A model generated the notes under the pieces. It was given only the letters and a program-made list of their open reading frames with translations. It made no database searches and had not been told where the DNA came from. The position numbers and the translations under genes were made by a program. From assembly GCA_024235675.1 (NCBI GenBank), contig JACKLZ010000005.1, forward strand, positions 1-64,000: a DNA stretch of 64,000 bases. Reading direction: 5' to 3'. The DNA comes from Zoogloeaceae bacterium (GTDB taxonomy: Bacteria > Pseudomonadota > Gammaproteobacteria > Burkholderiales > Rhodocyclaceae). Below are positions 1-9,170 of the stretch, piece after piece (positions within the stretch are counted from its first letter, which is position 1; each line of letters opens with the position of its first letter).

Positions 1-12
1 CGCGCGCAGCGC

Positions 13-3000
13 TCAGGCGTCGGCACGGGACGACGCGCCGGGCAGCGGTGCCGCCCGGATCGCTGCCACCAGCGCGGCGATCGATAGCTCGAGCCCGGCC
101 ACCATGTCGGCGTCGGGATTGCGGCCCTGCACCGCCAGCGCTTCGACCGCCGCGGCCTGATCCGCCAGGGCATCGGCGCCCAGGCTGCCCGCCGCGCCGC
201 GCAGGGTGTGCATCAGGCGTGCAGCGCCCATCAGATCGCCCTCGCGCACGCAGGCGCGCAACTGCGCACCACAGTCCCCATGCTGGCGCTCGAACAAACC
301 AAGCATGCGCACGTACAGCCCGGGCTTGCCCATCATCCGCAACAACCCCGCCTCGACATTGAGCCCTGCGATCGCGGGAAACCCGGGCGCGGCAGCGGGC
401 CGCGGTGTCGCCACCGGCGCCCGCGCCCGTCCGGCCCAGCGGGCCAGTGTGGCGAGAAATAGCGGCGGATCGACCGGCTTGGCGAGATGGTCGTTCATGC
501 CCGCCGCGAGGCATTGTTCCCGCTCATCGGCCAGCGCATGCGCGGTCATGGCAATGATCGGCAACGCGGCAAAACGCGGATCGGCGCGAATCTGACGCGT
601 GGCTTCGAGACCATCCATCTCCGGCATCTGAACATCCATCAGCACCACATCAATCGGCGGCGCATCGGCGCGCATCACACGATCGACCGCTTCACGCCCG
701 GTGGCAGCCGTATCGACCAGCACGCCCTGCTCGGCCAGCAAGGTTTCGGCGATCAGCAAATTGACCAGATTGTCTTCGGCCACCAGCACGCGCACGCCGT
801 CGAGATCCGCCGTCGGCTGCGGCACGCAAGGCGTGCTGGCTGGCTCACCGGTGGCGGCGACGCCAAGTTCGACATCGAACAAGAAGGTGCTGCCCCGGCC
901 CGGCTCGCTATGCACGACGACATCGCCGCCCATCAGGCGGACGAGTTGGCGACAAATCGACAGGCCCAGCCCGGTGCCCCCGAACTTGCGGGTGGTCGAA
1001 TCGTCCGCCTGCGCAAAGGGTTGGAACAGGCCCTCGATCTGGCTGGGCGTGAGGCCCACACCGGTATCGCGTACGGCAAACTGCAGACGTACGCGCTGCG
1101 TGCCAGGCGGATCGGCGCGCACTGTCACGGCAATCTCACCATGCTCGGTGAACTTGATGGCGTTGGCGACCAGATTGATCAGCACCTGCCCCAGACGCAT
1201 GCCGTCACCGATCAGGGCGTTGGGCACATTCGGCGACACCGACAGCTGCAAGGCAAGATGCTTGGCGCGCGCCTGTTCGCCGAACAAGGCCATCAACTGC
1301 GCCAGCACCGCATCGAGTTCAAACGCCGACTGCTCCAGCGACAGGCGCCCGGCCTCGATGCGCGACACGTCGAGCACATCGTTGATCACCCCGAGCAGGG
1401 CCGTGCCGGCCTGGTGGATCTTGCTCACATAGTCGCGCTGGGCGGGCTGCAGATCACCGCCCAGGCACAAGTGAGACAAGCCGATGATGGCATTCATGGG
1501 CGTGCGGATTTCATGACTCATATTGGCCAGGAAGCGACTCTTCGCCTGCGTCGCCGCCTCGGCCGCCTGCTTGGCCTCGCGCAGCGCGGCCTCGGTCGCC
1601 TTGCGGGCCGACACATCCTCCAGCACCCACACGCCGTGGCTCAACTCACCATTGCGCTCGGCCAGTGCGCTGACGGCCACACTGATCCATACCAATACGC
1701 CATCCTTGCGCCGGAGCTGACACTCACAGCGCCACTCCTCACCCACCGACAAGGCCGCCCAGGCCTCGACCTGCACGTCTCTTGTCTGCCCCTCGGCGTC
1801 GCGCATCGGGGGCAGACCCGCCACCAGATCGTCGAGCGTGTAGCCGGTCACCGCCATGAAGTGCGGGTTCACATACTCCACCGCGCCAGCGCGCCGGGAG
1901 ATCACCACCATCACCGGGCTGTGCTCGACCGCCAGCGACAACTTGCGCAGCTGCCGCTCGGCAGCGCGGCGCTCGGTAATATCGTAGGCCCAGCTCAACA
2001 CCACCGGCCACCCACCAAACACGCCGCGCTCCAGGCTCAGCAACACCCAGTAGACGCTGCCATCGGCCCGACGCAGTGCCACTTCGCGGTCGCGCACCAC
2101 CTCGCCGGCATTCAGCGCTGCCAGCGCCGCTCGCCGCTGCGCCGGATCAACGTAGCGCTCGGCAACCGGCGTCTGCATGAATTCGTCGCGCGACAGCCCT
2201 GCCATCGCGCAGGCGCGCCAGTTGGCAAACACCGGCATGCTCCCTTCGCCGGTGAGCACCACGCCAATCGGGCTGGATTCGAGAATCCGGCTCAACTGCG
2301 CCTCGGCATCACGCGCGCGGCGTTCGGCCGCCTTGGTGTCGGAGATGTCGACCACCACCCCAAGCAACCCGCCAGGCTGGCCATCCGCCAACCGGAAACC
2401 CTGCGCCCAATACAAAGTGTCGTGACGCAGTCCGTCGGCAAAGTCGATGGCCTGCTCCCTGGCGCGCGAGGCGCTGGTCGCGATCAGGCGCACATCCTCG
2501 GCGTGAATCGCCGTTCGTTCAACGGGCGAAAAGATATCCAGCTCGGCGATGGTCTTGCCGCGCAAGTGCTCACGGGCGACGCCAAAACTCTCTTCGAACG
2601 CGCGGTTACACCCCAGGAAACGCGCATCGGCGTCCTTGTAAAACACCGGATTGGGAAGCGTATCGAGCAAAACCTCAACAAACAGAAGCTGGTCGGCCAG
2701 TTCGGCTTGCTTGTCTGCCAATGCGTGAGTGCGCTCGGCCACTTTGTCTTCGAGCGCATCGCGCGCGGTCTCCAGGCGCCGGGTCGCATCCTCCAGCAAG
2801 CCCCGCATCGCCCCCTGGCTGTCGACCAGCGCGGCCATCTCGCGCCAGTGGCCTTCAATCGTCGGCCCCGGCGTCAGGTCCAGCTGACCGATCCGTTCGC
2901 TTTGCGCCACCAACGCCTGCAAGGGGCGGCGTACCCGCTCGGCCACACGCACCGCGATCAACAAGCCAAGTGCGATCACGCCCAGCATCAGGCCGATAAA

Positions 3001-4050
3001 AATTGCGGCGTCTCGCGCCCGCGCCGGCACAAAGTCGGCTTCCGGCGCGAAGGCCGCGATCCAGAGCGCATTTTCGCCCAGGCGCAAGGGCAGAAACTCG
3101 GCGCGCCACCGCCGGCCGTCAAGCATGTAGCCCACAGGCCCGGCCGGCCGACCGGCCGCCTCCCAGGCGCTCGCACCACCACTCAAATAGGGCACATCGA
3201 GCTCGGCAACCGGCTTGAGCACAGCCGCGCGCACCGCCTCGGCGACCTCGAAGCGCGGCGAGGTGGGCAAACCCAGCACCCGACCGGCGTCGGTCAGAAT
3301 CGCCACGCCGCCCCGTTCCCCGACCTGTATGCCCGTCGTGAGACGGGACAGGTCCGACAACAACACGTCGAAAGCCAGCACCCGACGCTGACCATCCGCA
3401 GCAGTCCAGCGAGTCGACACCGTCATGCCCGGATCACCAGTGGTGAAGAACTGGTAGGGCGGCGTCCAGAACAGGCCGCCATCGACCGGCGCCGCCATCG
3501 CCCCCACAAACCACGGCCGTCCGCGCGGCTCATACTCGCTGTTCAGGACGGCGTCGCTGAGCCGCTCGCCCGTCTCTGACCACCGGATCGTCCGATGTCG
3601 CTGTGCCGCGTCTGGCAGGCCGGTGACCCGGTTCCGCCAGTGGCCGTTGTCCATCTCCAGCAGCAAGAGCTCCCGCCCGTCTTCCCTGGCCAGCAGCGCC
3701 GACGACAGTCGCTGATCCGTCCTCAGTACAGGGCGCAGGACACGATTGAAGTCATTCAGGGCGTGGACATCGAAGACGCCCGCCTGCCCCCAGGCGGCGG
3801 CCGTCATGAGCATGCGCTCGACCTGCCGGAAATCGCGCTGAATCTGCGCATCGATGGTGGCGGTCGCCTGATGCACCGCGCTGCGCGCCAGCTCGGTGGT
3901 CGATGGCTTCAGGATCAGGCCATAGAAGGCCGCACCAAACACCGCAAAGCACACCACGATCAACAAGGCGAACTGCCGCATCAAGCCCCGCACCAGCGTG
4001 GGGCGCGTTCGCCCGGCGGGCAAGGGTTTGGCGACGGAATCCGTAGTCAT
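13..4050 (-). CDS. Hybrid sensor histidine kinase with three PAS domains, receiver and Hpt
   Basis: This 1345-aa inner-membrane phosphorelay kinase has a transmembrane helix near residues 25-47 and a periplasmic sensor of about 300 residues, probably dCache. A second helix lies near 347-368, followed by a HAMP-like linker. Three PAS domains span roughly 450-830; two of them end in the typical VDISDTKAAERR / YDITERRAAER linkers. The HisKA box is visible as MSHEIRTPMNAIIG, the ATPase as NLVANAIKF and GGTGLGLSICRQL. The receiver domain has its acceptor Asp in LMDVQMPEMDG (about D1139). The Hpt domain has its His in MHTLRGAAG (about H1281). All relay residues are present, so a His-Asp-His relay is expected, but no dedicated output regulator lies beside it. 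It follows an AAA ATPase gene on the same strand after 175 bp. The signal and target are unknown. No strong ribosome binding site precedes the ATG. Confidence 0.95.
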   Translation of the reverse strand: MTTDSVAKPLPAGRTRPTLVRGLMRQFALLIVVCFAVFGAAFYGLILKPSTTELARSAVHQATATIDAQIQRDFRQVERMLMTAAAWGQAGVFDVHALNDFNRVLRPVLRTDQRLSSALLAREDGRELLLLEMDNGHWRNRVTGLPDAAQRHRTIRWSETGERLSDAVLNSEYEPRGRPWFVGAMAAPVDGGLFWTPPYQFFTTGDPGMTVSTRWTAADGQRRVLAFDVLLSDLSRLTTGIQVGERGGVAILTDAGRVLGLPTSPRFEVAEAVRAAVLKPVAELDVPYLSGGASAWEAAGRPAGPVGYMLDGRRWRAEFLPLRLGENALWIAAFAPEADFVPARARDAAIFIGLMLGVIALGLLIAVRVAERVRRPLQALVAQSERIGQLDLTPGPTIEGHWREMAALVDSQGAMRGLLEDATRRLETARDALEDKVAERTHALADKQAELADQLLFVEVLLDTLPNPVFYKDADARFLGCNRAFEESFGVAREHLRGKTIAELDIFSPVERTAIHAEDVRLIATSASRAREQAIDFADGLRHDTLYWAQGFRLADGQPGGLLGVVVDISDTKAAERRARDAEAQLSRILESSPIGVVLTGEGSMPVFANWRACAMAGLSRDEFMQTPVAERYVDPAQRRAALAALNAGEVVRDREVALRRADGSVYWVLLSLERGVFGGWPVVLSWAYDITERRAAERQLRKLSLAVEHSPVMVVISRRAGAVEYVNPHFMAVTGYTLDDLVAGLPPMRDAEGQTRDVQVEAWAALSVGEEWRCECQLRRKDGVLVWISVAVSALAERNGELSHGVWVLEDVSARKATEAALREAKQAAEAATQAKSRFLANMSHEIRTPMNAIIGLSHLCLGGDLQPAQRDYVSKIHQAGTALLGVINDVLDVSRIEAGRLSLEQSAFELDAVLAQLMALFGEQARAKHLALQLSVSPNVPNALIGDGMRLGQVLINLVANAIKFTEHGEIAVTVRADPPGTQRVRLQFAVRDTGVGLTPSQIEGLFQPFAQADDSTTRKFGGTGLGLSICRQLVRLMGGDVVVHSEPGRGSTFLFDVELGVAATGEPASTPCVPQPTADLDGVRVLVAEDNLVNLLIAETLLAEQGVLVDTAATGREAVDRVMRADAPPIDVVLMDVQMPEMDGLEATRQIRADPRFAALPIIAMTAHALADEREQCLAAGMNDHLAKPVDPPLFLATLARWAGRARAPVATPRPAAAPGFPAIAGLNVEAGLLRMMGKPGLYVRMLGLFERQHGDCGAQLRACVREGDLMGAARLMHTLRGAAGSLGADALADQAAAVEALAVQGRNPDADMVAGLELSIAALVAAIRAAPLPGASSRADA

Positions 4051-4225
4051 TCAGTCGGGCTCTGGCTTGAAGCGATATCGACAGGATACGCAAACAACCC
4101 TTTCATTCGAATGGTTTTTTGCTTGCCGGGCGACGATGAATCGCCGAACCCCGCCGCCACGGCACTGTGATGACGGGCGCCTGATGGACGGCATGTTTCT
4201 GCGCGACGACACGGCATGGCGCGCC

Positions 4226-5782
4226 TCAATCCGCCGCGACGCAACGCGCCGCCGCCCACGCGCGCAGCTGGCCGATCTGCTCGGCCATGATGACCGACAG
4301 CGGCCGGGTGCGCGCGGCTTCGGCCACCAGATGACGGGTCTCCAGTGCGCTGCCATCGGCGAGGCATTCATACAGCCCGGCGACCACCAGTTGTTCAAGC
4401 TCGGCACCGGAGAAACCATCGGTGACCACCACCAGCGCGTCGAGATCGAAGCGCGTCGGGTCGTGCCCATGCCGCTTGAGATGAATATCGAAGATGTCGC
4501 GCCGCACCTCGGGCGTGGGCAGGTCGACAAAGAAGATCTCGTCAAAACGCCCCTTGCGCAGCAACTCGGGCGGCAAGGCGGTGACATCATTGGCCGTGGC
4601 GACCAGAAACAAACGCGCCTGCTGCTCGTTCATCCAGGTCAGCAGATGGCCGAGCAGGCGGCGCGACACGCCGCCGTCAGCATCGCCGCCGCTGGCCAGG
4701 GCTTTTTCGATCTCGTCGATCCACAGCACGGCCGGCGCCATGGCTTCGGCACTGGCCAGCGCCTCGCGCAATTTGCGCTCGGTCTCACCGGTGTATTTGT
4801 CGTACAGGCTGGCGATGTCGAGGCGCAGCAGCGGCACCCGCCAGCTGCCGGCGGTGACCTTGGCGGCCAGGCTCTTGCCCGCGCCCTGCACGCCGAGCAG
4901 CAGCATGCCTTTGGGAATCGGCAGACCGGGCGCACTGCGCTCGCCGGTAAACACCGGTCGCCGCCTGGCCAGCCAAGTCTTGAGCTGGCTCAGCCCGCCG
5001 ATATCGTCGGGGCCCAATGGCGTCATCTCGACCGACAGGGCGGTGCCGCCAAGCATCTCCTGTTTATAGCGAATGACCCGGCTGAGGTCGTCGGCGGTGA
5101 TCAGGCCGTCGTCCCGCACCGCATTGCGCAGCAGCCGGCGCACGTCCTCTTCGGGCAGGCCGAGCACCTGACGAACCAGCGAATTGACGATGGCCGATTC
5201 GCCGCGCACCGGCCGGTCGTTCTGTTGCCGGTAGAGGTCCAGCTCCTCGCGCAGCAACTGCTTGATGCCGTCCACATCCGGAATGCGCAGCTTCATGTGC
5301 GCGGCGTGGCGCGACAGTTCGGCGGGCAAGGCGACGCGCGGCGCGACCAGCACCAGGGTGCGCTCTGACACCGGATGATTGAGCACCACCTCGCGGATCA
5401 GCCGCAACACCACCGGGTCTTCAAGAAACGGGTGGGGGTCGAGCAGCACATACAGCCCGCGACTGGCGTCCTTGTCGATGTAGTGCAGCGCCGACTCAAG
5501 ACCGCGGGTATCGGCAATCGCCCGACGCTGTCCATCGCTGCGCCCCATGGTGCTGGGTGCGTCGTCTACGGTGGCAAACAAGCCGTTGCCCGGCTTGGCC
5601 GGGCCGTAGCGGAAGTTCTGCTGGCTCAGGCCATCGGCCACGCTCCAGCAATACAGATCGTGGTTGTCCTCGCGCGCCAGGCGCGCGATCAGGCGCAGCA
5701 CCTTGGGCTCTTCAACGGTTTCGATACACACCAGCGGGACGCGGGAGCGCACCAGCGCGGACAGTTCACGGAAGTCGGGCAT
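4226..5782 (-). CDS. Ycf46-like AAA family ATPase
   Basis: This is a 518-aa cytoplasmic AAA+ ATPase. The N-terminal 250 residues resemble the helical and Rossmann-like half of Ycf46/YjoB-type ATPases. The AAA module carries Walker A (GVQGAGKSLAAK, near residue 300), Walker B (VLWIDEIEKAL, near 352) and a sensor-1 region (LFLVATANDVTALPPELLRKGRFDE) ending in an Arg-rich second region of homology. The protein has no membrane segment and no protease or zinc domain, so it probably acts as a remodelling ATPase. The substrate cannot be read from the sequence. It lies upstream of the hybrid kinase on the same strand and is divergent from prfC. The start was chosen as the first Met of a conserved-looking N-terminus (MPDFRELSALVRSR). 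Confidence 0.88.
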   Translation of the reverse strand: MPDFRELSALVRSRVPLVCIETVEEPKVLRLIARLAREDNHDLYCWSVADGLSQQNFRYGPAKPGNGLFATVDDAPSTMGRSDGQRRAIADTRGLESALHYIDKDASRGLYVLLDPHPFLEDPVVLRLIREVVLNHPVSERTLVLVAPRVALPAELSRHAAHMKLRIPDVDGIKQLLREELDLYRQQNDRPVRGESAIVNSLVRQVLGLPEEDVRRLLRNAVRDDGLITADDLSRVIRYKQEMLGGTALSVEMTPLGPDDIGGLSQLKTWLARRRPVFTGERSAPGLPIPKGMLLLGVQGAGKSLAAKVTAGSWRVPLLRLDIASLYDKYTGETERKLREALASAEAMAPAVLWIDEIEKALASGGDADGGVSRRLLGHLLTWMNEQQARLFLVATANDVTALPPELLRKGRFDEIFFVDLPTPEVRRDIFDIHLKRHGHDPTRFDLDALVVVTDGFSGAELEQLVVAGLYECLADGSALETRHLVAEAARTRPLSVIMAEQIGQLRAWAAARCVAAD

Positions 5783-6050
5783 CAGATCACGGACGGAAAA
5801 AGATGAAAAGTATATCGGCCTGCGTTACGCACACTGTAGCCAAATCGCATGCCACACCGGGCAATGCACCTCACACGCGTTGACGCGTCGCGCCCCTGGC
5901 AGGACACTTCGGGCTCACGCCGTCCAGCGCAGCCGGATCGTGCCATCGGTCGATGGCGCTTGATCCGCCGCCCCGCTTTCGGTAAAAGCCCAGCTTTGCG
6001 ATTGCATTGGCAGCACGTCGCCCCGTGCGCGCCCATCGGACTTCATCTTC

Positions 6051-7664
6051 ATGACTGCCACACCCTTCCCGCCCGAGTTGCTCAAGCAAGCCGAGCGCCG
6101 CCGCACTTTCGCCATCATCTCCCACCCCGACGCGGGCAAGACCACGCTGACCGAAAAGCTGCTGCTGTTCGGCGGCGCGATTCAGCTCGCCGGCACGGTC
6201 AAGGCGCGCAAGAGCGCGCGCCACGCCACCTCGGACTGGATGGAAGTGGAAAAGCAGCGCGGCATCTCGGTGACCAGCTCGGTGATGCAGTTCGACTACA
6301 TGGGCCACACCATCAACCTGCTCGACACCCCGGGCCACGAAGACTTCTCGGAAGACACCTATCGGGTGCTCACCGCGGTCGACGCGGCGGTGATGGTGAT
6401 CGACGCGGCCAAGGGCGTGGAAGCGCAGACCATCAAGCTGCTCGACGTGTGCCGCCTGCGCAACACCCCGATCATCACCTTTGTGAACAAGCTCGACCGC
6501 GAGGTGCGCGAGCCCTTTGATCTGCTGCAGGAAATCGAGGACGTGCTCAAGATCGAGTGCGCGCCGGTGACCTGGCCGGTGGGCATGGGCAAGGCCTTCC
6601 GCGGGGTGTATCACCTGCTCGAGAACCGCATCCTGCGCTTCACCCCGGGCGAGGAGCGCAAGAGCGCGGCCGAGATCATCACCAACCTCGACAACCCACA
6701 GCTCGACACCCTGTTCCCCGGCGAGATCGGCCAGGTGCGCGACGACGTCGAGCTGATCGAAGGCGCCAGCAGCCCGTTCAAGCTTGAGACCTTTCTCGCC
6801 GGCCAGCAGACGCCGGTGTTCTTTGGCTCCGGTATCAACAACTTCGGCGTACAGGAGATTCTCCAGGCGCTGCTCGACTGGGCACCGCCGCCGCAGCCAC
6901 GCGACGCGGGCGCCCGAATGGTCGCCCCGGCCGAGCCGAAGTTCTCGGGCTTCGTGTTCAAGATCCAGGCCAATATGGACCCGCGACACCGCGACCGCAT
7001 CGCCTTCTTCCGCGTGTGTTCGGGCAAGTACGCGCCGGGCATGAAGACACGCCACCAGCGCATGGGCCGCGAGTTCAAGATCGCCAACGCGCTGACCTTC
7101 ATGGCCAACGAACGGGTGCACATGGAAGAGGCCTACGCCGGCGACATCATCGGCATCCACAACCACGGCCAGCTGCAGATCGGCGACACCCTGACCGAAG
7201 GCGAGGCCCTGCACTTCAAGGGCATCCCCTACTTCGCGCCGGAGATGTTCCGCGCCGCCCGCCTGCGCGACCCGCTCAAGACCAAGCAATTGCACAAAGG
7301 GCTGGTCGAGCTGGGCGAGGAAGGCGCCATCCAGGTTTTCGAGGCCGTTGGTGGCAACATGCTGCTCGGCGCGGTCGGCCAGCTGCAGTTCGAGGTCGTC
7401 GCCCAGCGCCTGCAGGACGAATACAAGGTCGACGCCATTTTCGAGGCGGCCGAGATCTACACCGCCCGCTGGCTCACCTTCAAGGACGAGCCCACCCGCC
7501 GCAAGTTCGAGCGCGAGCAGGCCATGCGCCTGGGCACCGACGTGGACGGCAACCCGGTGTATCTGGCCACCACCCGCTACAACCTGCAGGTGACCATGGA
7601 AAAATGGCCGGACGTCGGCTTCCATGCCACCCGCGAACACGGTCAGGTCATCGCCACGGCTTGA
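6051..7664 (+). CDS. prfC: Peptide chain release factor 3
   Basis: RF3 is the translational GTPase that recycles RF1/RF2 from the ribosome after peptide release. The 537-aa length is typical of the family. The G1 loop ([14 protein letters not shown]) starts near residue 24. [12 protein letters not shown] is the G2/switch I region, [14 protein letters not shown] is G3 and FVNKLDRE is G4. The [21 protein letters not shown] stretch between G1 and G2 distinguishes RF3 from EF-G. The gene is monocistronic-looking: it is divergent from the AAA ATPase gene and 90 bp upstream of an OmpA-domain gene. Nothing unusual is seen. Confidence 0.97.
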   Translation: MTATPFPPELLKQAERRRTFAIISHPDAGKTTLTEKLLLFGGAIQLAGTVKARKSARHATSDWMEVEKQRGISVTSSVMQFDYMGHTINLLDTPGHEDFSEDTYRVLTAVDAAVMVIDAAKGVEAQTIKLLDVCRLRNTPIITFVNKLDREVREPFDLLQEIEDVLKIECAPVTWPVGMGKAFRGVYHLLENRILRFTPGEERKSAAEIITNLDNPQLDTLFPGEIGQVRDDVELIEGASSPFKLETFLAGQQTPVFFGSGINNFGVQEILQALLDWAPPPQPRDAGARMVAPAEPKFSGFVFKIQANMDPRHRDRIAFFRVCSGKYAPGMKTRHQRMGREFKIANALTFMANERVHMEEAYAGDIIGIHNHGQLQIGDTLTEGEALHFKGIPYFAPEMFRAARLRDPLKTKQLHKGLVELGEEGAIQVFEAVGGNMLLGAVGQLQFEVVAQRLQDEYKVDAIFEAAEIYTARWLTFKDEPTRRKFEREQAMRLGTDVDGNPVYLATTRYNLQVTMEKWPDVGFHATREHGQVIATA

Positions 7665-7754
7665 CACATTTGCACGGCAGACGCGGCGATATCAACGCGT
7701 TAGAATGCCGCCACTTGCCAAATTCATACATTTTTTTGATTCGAGGTCAGAACC

Positions 7755-8294
7755 ATGCAAGACGAAGATGATGATCTGCGCGTCGTACTCGGCGTACTGT
7801 TCGGCCTGCTGGCCCTGGTGATCGGCCTGGTGATCGGCATGGGCGTGTATTCGCTCAACCGCGCCACCGCCGTGCCGGTGGTCGAAGCCGCACCGACCCC
7901 CATCGCCGAAGTGATGCGCGCCGCCGCCGACAGCGTACCGACCGAAGCCATGGCCTTCACCGACGTGGCCCCGCAGGGCGACGCCCAGGTCAAAGTGTAT
8001 TTTGCCGTTGGCGAAACCGGCTTGAGCAACGTCGCCGCCGCCGATCTGGCCGGCTTTACCGAGATGGCCGCCGACAAACTCGACGCCATGGTGGTGCTGG
8101 TCTCCGGCTTTCACGACGCCTCCGGCAGCGCCGAGGTCAATGCCGAAATCGCCAAGACCCGCGCCATGAACGTGCTCAATGCACTGATCGCCGCGGGCAT
8201 CCCCGCTGACAAGGTCTTGCTCAGCAAGCCGGCACAGACCCTGGGTGATGGCGATGCGGCCGAAGCCCGTCGTGTTGAGGTGCGCTTGCAGTAA
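7755..8294 (+). CDS. Membrane-anchored OmpA-domain protein
   Basis: A 179-aa protein with a short acidic cytoplasmic N-terminus (MQDEDDD) and one transmembrane segment at about residues 9-32, rich in G, L, I and V. The rest is a periplasmic OmpA-like C-terminal domain. That domain is recognised by the VYFAVGETGLSN start, the VVLVSGFHDASGSAEVN centre (the usual GHTD-type Asp region) and the AKTRAMNVLNALIAAGIPADKV helix followed by EARRVEVRLQ. Such domains bind peptidoglycan meso-diaminopimelate, so a role in tethering the inner membrane to the wall is likely. A GAGGTC ribosome binding site lies 6 bases before the ATG. It ends just before a strong terminator. Confidence 0.85.
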   Translation: MQDEDDDLRVVLGVLFGLLALVIGLVIGMGVYSLNRATAVPVVEAAPTPIAEVMRAAADSVPTEAMAFTDVAPQGDAQVKVYFAVGETGLSNVAAADLAGFTEMAADKLDAMVVLVSGFHDASGSAEVNAEIAKTRAMNVLNALIAAGIPADKVLLSKPAQTLGDGDAAEARRVEVRLQ

Positions 8295-8315
8295 GTCGGG
8301 CAGCAGCACCCAAGG

Positions 8316-8343
8316 AAAAACCGGGCATTGCCCGGTTTTTTTT
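8316..8343. terminator. Bidirectional intrinsic terminator
   Basis: AAAAACCGGGC, ATT loop, GCCCGGTTTTTTTT. The stem is 11 bp including the A/T flank, with a run of eight T on the plus strand and five A on the other side. It can end the OmpA-domain transcript and, from the other strand, the rutE-like transcript. Confidence 0.9.
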
Positions 8344-8508
8344 CGTCCGTCGCATCCGCAAAAGGCAGCGCCTGTTGCGCGCATCCTGGTGCTCAGGCGC
8401 CCAGCGGTGACCGAGCCCGGTCAGACGCGCGCCACGCGTGCCGATCTCAAGGGCGTCACCGGGCACCGGTGCAGAGCGCGGCCGCAGTACGGAATTAACC
8501 CGCCCGGC

Positions 8509-9099
8509 TCAGAGAATCTGCGCGACCGTGTCGAAGTCCAGACGCGGGCCGCGCGGATAGTTGGCGCTCGCATCGCCATAACCGAGATTGACCAGGAAGT
8601 TCGCTTTGTAGCGACCGTCGGGGAAGAACTCGGCGTCGAGCCTGGCCGCATCAAAACCACTCATCGGCCCGCAGTCGAGCCCGAGCAGGCGCGCCGCGAG
8701 GATCAGGTAGCCGCCCTGCAAGGTGCCATTGCGAAAGGCCGTGCTCTCGGCGAGCGCGGTGTTGCCGGAAAACATGGCGCCGGCCTTGGCGTTGGCCGGA
8801 AACTGCGTCGCCAGGTGTTCATGGAAGCGGGTGTCGGTGGCGACGATCACCGTCACCGGTGCGGCCATGGTCTTGGCCACATTGCCTTGCGCCAGTGCCG
8901 GCGCCAGACGCGCTTTGGCCGCCTCGCTCTTGACGAACACATAACGCGCGGGCTGGCAGTTCATCGAGGTCGGCCCCCATTTGAGCAAGGCGTACAACTC
9001 GCGCAGCAAGGCGTCGGATACTTCCTTGCCACTGAAGGCGTTGAAGGTGCGCGCGGCGCGAAATGCCTGATCAAGAACCTCGGGAGAAATACCTGTCAT
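8509..9099 (-). CDS. RutE/HadB-like nitroreductase (probable malonic semialdehyde reductase)
   Basis: A 196-aa FMN-dependent nitroreductase-fold enzyme of the RutE subfamily. It has the RTFNAFSGKEVSD start, the WGPTSMNCQPARYVFVKS flavin-contact motif and LGLDCGPMSGFDAARLDAEFF, with NFLVNLGYGD near the end. In E. coli RutE reduces malonic semialdehyde to 3-hydroxypropionate during uracil breakdown. No other rut genes are present here, so a general aldehyde or quinone detoxifying role is equally possible. The ribosome binding site GGAGACGCTC precedes the ATG. It lies 72 bp downstream of the CoA-transferase gene on the opposite side of a promoterless-looking gap and could be read with it. Confidence 0.85.
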   Translation of the reverse strand: MTGISPEVLDQAFRAARTFNAFSGKEVSDALLRELYALLKWGPTSMNCQPARYVFVKSEAAKARLAPALAQGNVAKTMAAPVTVIVATDTRFHEHLATQFPANAKAGAMFSGNTALAESTAFRNGTLQGGYLILAARLLGLDCGPMSGFDAARLDAEFFPDGRYKANFLVNLGYGDASANYPRGPRLDFDTVAQIL

Positions 9100-9170
9100 G
9101 AGCGTCTCCGGTCTGTCGTGGATAAGATGGGGCCACCACGCCAGGCGACGGACCCCATCCGCATCCTAAC

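Noticed and set aside
487..3579. 1030-codon plus-strand frame opposite the hybrid kinase
   Set aside because: It is the antisense shadow of a clear kinase gene. Its product is rich in His, Arg and Gln with no domain, a usual effect of GC-rich codon bias.
5871..7667. 598-codon minus-strand frame opposite prfC
   Set aside because: prfC is intact and standard; the opposite frame lacks any family signature.
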